From the NCBI GenBank assembly GCA_035578175.1, contig JAQMRL010000001.1:52351553-52415552 (forward strand): 64,000 nucleotides of DNA. The letters run 5' to 3'. Under the pieces are notes generated by a model. The model was given only the letters and a program-made list of their open reading frames with translations. It did no database searches and had not been told where the DNA came from. Positions 61,101-64,000 of the stretch are shown piece after piece. The position numbers and the translations under genes were made by a program. How positions within the stretch are numbered: the stretch's first letter is position 1; every line of letters starts with the position of its first letter. The stretch comes from Catonia carolina. Taxonomy: Eukaryota; Arthropoda; Insecta; Hemiptera; Achilidae.

Positions 61101-62807
61101 AGACAAGACGTACACAAATAAATATCCAGTATCCTGGACATTATAACACTGTAACCCAAAGAAAAAGCTGTACCAACTTTAGAACCATCAATTAAATGCC
61201 TCTTGTACACTTATATGTGTGGATATTTTAGATGATTTTTATGATGTCTAATAAAATAAACAAAAATATGTCACAGATAATTTTTTAACAGAATTCAGGT
61301 GGATGATAAACCTTTAACTCATTAATAACAACGCCAATAATTAAGCCCTCTTGTAAATATTTTTCATCACTGTAATTTTTTTTGTATTACCTTTACAATA
61401 CATAAACTAATTCAAGAGTATTAAAAACTGTATTAACACTAGTTACATACACAAAGCAATTTTGTCATTATTATTTAAACAAAGCATTGTTACAAGATAC
61501 AGTGAAAGAAGTTCAATGAAGAGACAGATCTTCTATTTAAGTTGGTAAATATGTTAAAACTGAATAAATTAATAATAAAGTTTCTCTTACCTTTACTTGA
61601 GTAACAACATAATCAGGTACATTTTCAGGAACTGAAGCTTCGTATGTAGTAAGATGGAATATTGGTAACTCATCTTCAATGTCAATAACCTGTACAGTGA
61701 CTGTAGCTGTAGCTATCCTTGGATCTGGAGCACCATCTTTTGCAGTTACAACAAACCGATATTCCTAACATAAGAATAAATTTGTAAGACACAACACATA
61801 TAGTACTGAAGCTGAAGCATGTAGTATACGAACAAAATGAAACAATTTTTCACTCAATTTTATGCAACATTATATTTTTCTATTCAACCTGATTATAATA
61901 TAAGATCAACACACTAACAGATAAAATACCATTTATAATAAAATACACCGTGTATATTTTGTCATCACCATACACCATACACCAGAAACATAATTGCAGA
62001 TAAATTTTTGAAAAATTTTAGAGTGTGAATCAATACAATAACCACTAAACTGTTTTAGTATGGTCCAGATATATTAAAATTACCCAAGAAATTGCCCACA
62101 TCCAGTGATGTTTTGCCATAGACAAACAAAAATTTATAATCTCAAGTACCAGGAACAATACACACATTAAGATGCATATTTCAAAAAAATATTCCATGTT
62201 TATTCACATGCAATTTATTACATTTCTAAAATATTTCAATTACTGTTAATCATATTCTCCCGGAAATTCCTTTTGCCATGGACAAACATGATTTTATAAT
62301 CTCAAATACCAGGTACAATACACACATTAAGTTGCCTATTTCAAGACAATATTCCATGTTTATTCACATGCCATTATTGACCTTACTAAAATATTTCAAT
62401 TACTACTAATCATATTCTCTAGGAAATTCCTTAATACATTAAACAGATTAAATTTGTTCAATAATTCATATAATTCGAACCTTCATAAATTAATTACTGT
62501 ACCTTATTAAAAATTACTATACCTTTTGACTCTCATAATCCAAGGCTACTTTGGTGATAATTTCTCCAGAATGTGTATCAATTGTAAAAGGTACATCCAA
62601 GGGAAGAGAATAGGAAACATCTGCATTTATTCCCTCATCTGCGTCAGTAGCTTTGACATGTCCAACTGGAGTATTAGCAGCTCCTTCTTTTACGACAAAT
62701 TCATAAGGAAGGTCAACAAACTCTGGATTCTTATCATTGATATCACTCACTCTGATATTAACAGTAGCTGTACTTGACAGACCTCCTTCATCTTCAGCTT
62801 TGATAAT
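43054..62807 (-). CDS. Cadherin gene, 3' part (15 exons): EC repeats, MAD-like domain, one TM helix, PDZ-ligand tail (Cad99C/PCDH15 or Cad87A/CDH23 class)
   Basis: This is the 3' part of a large single-pass cell-surface adhesion protein. Fifteen exons, all bounded by AG and GT, join in one frame to 892 residues plus TAG. In order the product has: the end of one EC repeat (residues 1-26), five EC repeats (about 27-127, 128-227, 228-334, 335-451, 452-563), a MAD-like membrane-adjacent domain (about 564-651), a Thr/Val-rich stem, one TM helix (about 700-725) and a cytoplasmic tail of about 167 residues ending TTEL. Calcium-type motifs seen include DINDK, DRND, DINDN, LDYE, LDFE and LDHE. The linker between the third and fourth full repeats has no DxND motif. 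Family knowledge: MAD domains, a calcium-free linker two repeats before the MAD and a PDZ-binding end occur in the PCDH15/CDH23 class, which act in microvilli or stereocilia. Assignment to Cad99C rather than Cad87A is not settled. The 5' exons lie beyond the window. Confidence 0.92.
43193..45126. other. Cadherin intron (left of the pogo element)
   Basis: AT-rich intron between the last two coding exons; no further element recognised. Confidence 0.7.
45127..45834. mobile_element. Non-autonomous pogo/Tigger-like DNA transposon in a cadherin intron
   Basis: The left end reads CCATTGAACTTCTATAACTC and the right end, reverse-complemented, reads CAGTTGAACTTTTATAACTC. These are imperfect terminal inverted repeats of about 20 bp. 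Each end is bordered by TA (45125-45126 and 45835-45836), the target duplication of this superfamily. Several CTCGAATT motifs lie just inside both ends. No transposase frame is open. A run of 23 T lies at about 45714-45736. Confidence 0.8.
45984..46107 (-). CDS. Cadherin exon 14 (cytoplasmic tail)
   Basis: This 124-bp exon is phase 1 in and phase 2 out, with acceptor tttttttcag. It encodes QQSPVSSDAATTARAS, a short Asn-rich stretch (HNNNNIHAH) and NINPVYDR. Low-complexity Asn codons (aat repeats) are visible at about 46031-46046. Confidence 0.9.
46645..46777 (-). CDS. Cadherin exon 13 (cytoplasmic tail)
   Basis: This 133-bp exon is phase 0 in and phase 1 out, with donor ATAG|GTAAGT. It encodes VLQMSVPIDDNDSYNDL and NHAFSLDNVSYITKENG, a polar, acidic cytoplasmic segment with no recognised domain. 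The flanking splice sites and the frame link it firmly to its neighbours. Confidence 0.9.
46778..48538. other. Cadherin intron
   Basis: AT-rich; nothing recognised. Confidence 0.8.
48539..48638 (-). CDS. Cadherin exon 12 (juxtamembrane tail)
   Basis: This 100-bp exon is phase 2 in and phase 0 out. It encodes YKAYKDRMQRMYVMP, a basic juxtamembrane segment, then TRYDPVFVEPNLKEYETQ. The frame joins the TM exon through a split arginine codon. Confidence 0.92.
49041..49268 (-). CDS. Cadherin exon 11 (stem and transmembrane helix)
   Basis: This exon is 228 bp, phase 2 at both ends. It encodes a Thr/Val/Ala-rich stem (ITFDAST, PITAVTPVKTSV), then the hydrophobic run ALIVIAALILVLGTAGIIYI and the stop-transfer SWSR. 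The equal phases mean that skipping it keeps the frame and removes only the stem and membrane anchor. Confidence 0.93.
49710..50566 (+). mobile_element. TA-flanked DNA transposon remnant (IS630/Tc1-like) in the TM-side intron
   Basis: The ends are inverted repeats of at least 24 bp with three mismatches (core CGCGCCAGCTCATGATC at the left, its near-complement at the right). They are bordered by TA at 49708-49709 and 50567-50568. Inside, 50097-50213 is an open start MSSRKNKAVIHSEVRQI..., which resembles the N-terminal start of eukaryotic IS630-like DDE transposases and then stops. The rest of the transposase is missing, so this is an internally deleted copy. Confidence 0.75.
50097..50213 (+). 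pseudogene. N-terminal fragment of an IS630/Tc1-like transposase
   Basis: About 38 codons from ATG read MSSRKNKAVIHSEVRQI, then VIKNCDEEPRKG, then a stop. The pattern (basic start, then HSxxRxxI...) resembles the N-terminus of DDE-superfamily transposases seen in insects. The helix-turn-helix and catalytic regions are absent. Confidence 0.45.
50880..51180 (+). pseudogene. LINE reverse-transcriptase C-terminal relic in an intron
   Basis: The plus strand, with stops, reads KTIKIQKLEYIRHVMKN, LLQIIIQGIIERKHA and NELSNTAFLRTAIK. These match the usual post-RT segment of insect LINEs (LEYLGHxMRN ... LLQxIIQGKxEGKR ... LFRxA). The same family appears at 1963-2099 and 15760-16200. It is decayed, has stops and is surely not expressed as protein. 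Confidence 0.7.
51543..51808 (-). CDS. Cadherin exon 10 (membrane-adjacent, MAD-like domain)
   Basis: This exon is 266 bp, phase 0 in and phase 2 out. It encodes VNLIDDENRLIMVV, EEKTGLIVGVEQF, TGTDLWFYAIDP and ends RNSSRIK plus the first two bases of R. This is not an EC repeat. Its alternating strand and helix pattern before the TM segment fits the ferredoxin-like MAD domain known next to the membrane in PCDH15 and CDH23. The junction residues RIKR match an R-x-K-R convertase-type site; whether it is cut is unknown. Confidence 0.9.
51809..53526. other. Cadherin intron with unassigned older repeat material
   Basis: Apart from the partial SINE-like copy at 52095-52205, 52240-52810 is less AT-rich and may be a decayed mobile element, but I see no diagnostic motif. 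Confidence 0.5.
52095..52205 (-). repeat. Partial copy of the 340-bp SINE-like repeat
   Basis: The reverse complement matches the 5' end of the repeat at 10694-11045: the GTTTTACTAAG / CTAGGGGTTCAAAC / GACCTAC order is retained with several changes. Only the first 100 or so bases are present. Confidence 0.6.
53527..53751 (-). CDS. Cadherin exon 9 (last EC repeat)
   Basis: This exon is 225 bp, phase 0-0. It encodes AEDRDSGKFGKIEYKLL, FVIDSATGAIKTKRPFDN and FSVEAKDNPQGELSN, the core of the last EC repeat. It ends ADVV, running into the membrane-adjacent domain in the next exon. Confidence 0.94.
54647..54790 (-). CDS. Cadherin exon 8
   Basis: This exon is 144 bp, phase 0-0. It opens with VKIQVEDINDNSPKF, a textbook DxNDN calcium linker into the last EC repeat, and ends IGATVLQVK. 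The neighbouring exon continues with AEDRDSG, so the two join into an ordinary repeat. Confidence 0.93.
55262..55400 (+). repeat. tRNA-derived SINE remnant
   Basis: TAGCTTAGTGGTCAGAGC at 55280-55297 fits a pol III A box in a tRNA-like head, and GGTTTAGAAATC downstream is a degraded B box. It cannot fold as a functional tRNA. Confidence 0.5.
55490..56219 (+). mobile_element. Decayed mariner-type transposon in a cadherin intron
   Basis: The plus strand reads, with stops and frame breaks, IRSVTWFLDGRNVKVAKIH, TDVHDEP, LIRRVVEKITE, QFTMTMLSDEFPNFERT and VVHEIVADH. This is the N-terminal helix-turn-helix part of a SETMAR-type mariner transposase. The central catalytic region is missing. Decayed C-terminal sequence follows, and the 3' inverted end ACTTTCCGGACATGCCTCA is bordered by TA at 56220-56221. 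The matching 5' end was not found, so the left border is approximate. Confidence 0.8.
56305..56456 (-). CDS. Cadherin exon 7
   Basis: This exon is 152 bp, phase 1 in and phase 0 out, with donor TCA|GTAAGT. It encodes DLFYVNITEQRNCELRL and KQLDHEKQPEY, finishing the repeat begun in exon 6. The cysteine in RNCEL could pair with the one in the preceding exon, since both fall in the same EC repeat, but that pairing is inference. Confidence 0.92.
57081..57203. repeat. Two adjacent inverted repeats (hairpins) in an intron
   Basis: Arms 57081-57111 and 57124-57155 pair with only a few mismatches around a 12-base loop (inner arm CTGATTAAAAA). A second pair, 57162-57175 and 57191-57203, follows (TTTTTTGTGTATT / AATACACAAAAA). 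No target duplication was seen. Confidence 0.7.
57331..57580 (-). CDS. Cadherin exon 6 (calcium-motif-free linker)
   Basis: This exon is 250 bp, phase 0 in and phase 1 out, with acceptor tttttcag. It encodes VDVKAYDLGEPQ, closing one repeat, then FIRHVATVPPEVGLGF, where the usual DxNDN linker is absent, then VQIQENAPPNSLIKTF of the next repeat. A cysteine sits in LPLRCTITSG. A linker lacking calcium ligands in this place resembles the bent linker described two repeats before the MAD domain in protocadherin-15. Confidence 0.92.
58510..58626 (-). CDS. Cadherin exon 5
   Basis: This exon is 117 bp, phase 0-0. It encodes VRYEIVGRGKAPRYF and QIDPDLGVLQV, the central strands of the same EC repeat as the previous exon, and ends in EVDNEYQ. 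The donor is CAG|GTAAAT. The LDxE position reads DLRKE, so one calcium-binding motif is degenerate here. Confidence 0.92.
58957..59088 (-). CDS. Cadherin exon 4
   Basis: This exon is 132 bp, phase 0-0. The acceptor follows a long pyrimidine run (tttttttcag). It encodes DRNDIPPVF, the calcium-type linker, and the first half of an EC repeat with LDDDVAIG and the DSDG motif. Confidence 0.92.
59803..59947. repeat. Rearranged mosaic duplication containing a copy of cadherin exon 3 sequence
   Basis: Positions 59803-59880 resemble 61211-61290 (shared GTGTGGATA, GATGATTTTTATG). The adjoining 59881-59947 matches exon bases 60515-60581 at 62 of 67 positions. The order of the two parts is reversed relative to their sources. 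The copied exon piece has no splice sites of its own and is presumably inert. Confidence 0.75.
60379..60588 (-). CDS. Cadherin exon 3
   Basis: This exon is 210 bp, phase 0-0. It encodes ADDPDTKKQITYVI, then FSIDAKTGVIRTLKGLDFEK (the core GxI and LDxE motifs of an EC repeat), and ends VIVSVE. A 67-bp stretch of it, 60515-60581, recurs with five mismatches in the neighbouring intron at 59881-59947. Confidence 0.93.
61591..61764 (-). CDS. Cadherin exon 2
   Basis: This exon is 174 bp, phase 0-0, with donor GTAAAG|GTAAGAG. It encodes EYRFVVTAKDGAPDPR, finishing the repeat begun in the previous exon. The linker VIDIEDELPIF follows, a variant of the usual DxNDN motif, and then the first strands of the next repeat (SVPENVPDY). 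The frame joins the previous exon directly. Confidence 0.93.
62111..62430. repeat. Two-unit tandem repeat, 160 bp each
   Basis: Units 62111-62270 and 62271-62430 both start TTTTGCCAT and end GGAAATTCC, are the same length, and share most of their sequence. They lie in a cadherin intron. Confidence 0.85.
62523..62807 (-). CDS. Cadherin exon 1 of the window (end of one EC repeat plus start of the next)
   Basis: This exon is 285 bp with phase 0 at both ends. The acceptor ...tttacag is read at 62808-62811 and the donor AAG|GTATAG lies at its low-coordinate end. It encodes IIKAEDEGG, the linker motif SDINDKNPEF that closes one EC repeat, then the next repeat with VKEGAAN (XEX calcium motif), ATDADEG and LDYESQK. 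Its symmetric phase means it could be skipped without a frameshift. Confidence 0.93.
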
Positions 62808-62983
62808 CTGTAAAAATATTTCATTTTTAAACTATCTGAATAGATTCTCTAATATTTTATTGACTAGAGAAATTTTTATGAAGATTTTGAACAGAGATTT
62901 TTTTTAAGACCAGCTGTAATAATATCTACAATATTACTGCTGCTAAAGAATACAACTGAAAAAATCAGTATTTGTAGTATGTA

Positions 62984-63737
62984 CGAGGGTAATTTTTTTG
63001 AACCAATGATAAGTCATAAATAAAAGACAAGTAAATTTAGAAAAAAATTGTTTTATTACTAAACGTTACATACACTTATGGCTACTTTTCAACATAATCA
63101 CCTTGACAATTGAAGCATCTATCGTACAGATGTACAAGCTTTCCAATAACCTCTTCGTAAAATGTTGCCGCCGACGATTTAAATGAATCTTGGTGCTGTC
63201 TTGAACCTCCTTGTTGTATTTCTTGTGGAGTTTATACAGCCAGGGACCACAATTACTGCAGTTGTTAATAGAGAAATTTAATGAAGTTTGCAGAGAGCCA
63301 TTCAAAACAAAAGAAGATCCATGCTAACTTCTGGCATTGTTCAGATCCACAACAACGCCCGTCTTCACAGTGCTAATGCAACCCAACAGCTGCTTGAGCA
63401 GTTTAAATGGGTCATTTCTGATCACCTTTCATACAGACCTAGCACCGAGTGACTTTCTATTTTTCCCTAAACTGGAGAGTGGCTAGGAGGGAAGCCCTTC
63501 CAAACTAATGATGAGTTTCAAAACGTCAGTACTCATTTAAATTCATTGGGAGTAACAGTTTACGAAGAGGGTGTTGAAAAGCTTGTTTACAGGTATGGAA
63601 AATGCCTTGATCATCAAAGTGATTATTTTGAAAAGTACCCATCAGTGTATGTATCTTTTAGTAATAAAACATTTTTTTCTATATTCACTTATTTTTTATT
63701 AACGTCCTATCAGAGGTAAAAAATAAAACAGCCCTCA
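62984..63737. mobile_element. Palindromic mariner chimera: two opposed transposase 3' halves between TA sites
   Basis: Both outer ends are mariner-like inverted ends (CGAGGG... at the left, ...CCCTCA at the right) bordered by TA. The left half, read on the minus strand, encodes EVQDSTKIHLN, then a frameshift and AATFYEEVIGKLVHLYDR, ending DYVEK. The right half, on the plus strand from about 63241, encodes QRAIQNKRRSMLTSGIV, LEQFKWVISDH, then LNSLGVTVYEEGVEKLVYRY and DYFEK. So both halves are transposase C-termini facing outward, with no N-terminal part. In the right half the catalytic HDNARPH-type site reads HNNARLH, losing an aspartate. Confidence 0.8.
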
Positions 63738-63948
63738 TAATTAAAATATTGTACGATTTTAACCATATATCATCAGATTGCAGTAATTTCACAGGACATT
63801 TACTATTTTGCTAGTAACAAATATGTGTCTTTTAGAAGTTATTGATGTATTATACTTTCTCCTGTTGTTCACTACTACTGCATTTACACTTGGAGAAAAC
63901 AATATTCAACATTCAAAACAATATTCATCAGCTTCAAACTGTGCATAC

Positions 63949-64000
63949 CTTAAAAGTATGATCATTTGTAACAATAATAATCAAAATCGTAAACGTGAAA
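63949..64000 (-). CDS. Possible next upstream cadherin exon, cut by the window edge
   Basis: The minus strand shows AAG|GTATGC at 63949. The phase-0 frame ahead of it is open to the window edge and ends TNDHTFK, which would read on into IIKAEDEGG of the next exon as a plausible EC strand. The residues before it (LIIIV) do not look typical of an EC repeat, and no acceptor is visible, so this may be a chance donor. Confidence 0.2.

Noticed and set aside
1..64000. CRISPR arrays, operons, phage or plasmid features
   Set aside because: No regularly spaced short repeats or prokaryotic gene layout; introns and element types show this is a eukaryotic nuclear sequence.

Overview
The window looks like AT-rich insect nuclear DNA. 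The one confidently recognisable host gene is a large single-pass cadherin split into short exons by GT-AG introns. Everything around it is sparse noncoding DNA peppered with decayed non-LTR retrotransposons (LINEs), SINE-like repeats and small DNA transposons (hAT, mariner, pogo/Tigger and IS630/Tc1-like relics). I cannot fix the species. The repeat types would suit a hemimetabolous insect such as a hemipteran, but that is inference.

Right third (about 43.0-64.0 kb, minus strand): the 3' part of the cadherin gene. I placed 15 coding exons between 43054 and 62807 by matching donors, acceptors and reading phase. Joined, they give 2679 nt, exactly 893 codons (892 residues plus TAG). The product runs from the end of one cadherin repeat through five further EC repeats, a membrane-adjacent (MAD-like) domain, one transmembrane helix and a cytoplasmic tail of about 167 residues ending in TTEL, a class I PDZ ligand. 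The architecture is that of the insect Cad99C/protocadherin-15 or Cad87A/cadherin-23 class, and I cannot decide between them without a search. The 5' part of the gene lies beyond base 64000. The introns carry a 708-bp pogo-like element, an 857-bp TA-flanked element with a transposase start, a LINE relic, a decayed mariner, a palindromic mariner chimera, a rearranged copy of part of a cadherin exon, a two-unit 160-bp tandem repeat and a pair of hairpins.

Middle (about 34.3-43.0 kb): very AT-rich DNA downstream of the cadherin, holding one SINE-like copy, a weak LINE relic and no supportable gene.

Left half (1-34.3 kb): no host gene that I can support. It holds at least twelve LINE fragments. 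One of them (13.2-13.9 kb) is clean: 221 codons open, a short-repeat tail and a perfect 16-bp target-site duplication. Other elements are a non-autonomous hAT inserted inside a LINE relic with a near-perfect 8-bp target duplication, two copies of an element with 13-bp terminal inverted repeats and internal duplication, two opposed copies of a GTCACGAG-ended element, a 79-bp perfect direct repeat 600 bp apart, and a repeat of about 340 bp with four near-full copies and one partial copy across the window. Two unique, GC-richer stretches (11.35-11.86 kb and 21.2-21.45 kb) and a CCAAT/TATA-bearing patch near 29.2 kb are the only hints of host regulatory DNA. I found no evidence of a wholly new biological system. 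The most interesting structures are the nested hAT, the exon-derived mosaic, the mariner chimera and the in-frame skippable transmembrane exon of the cadherin.
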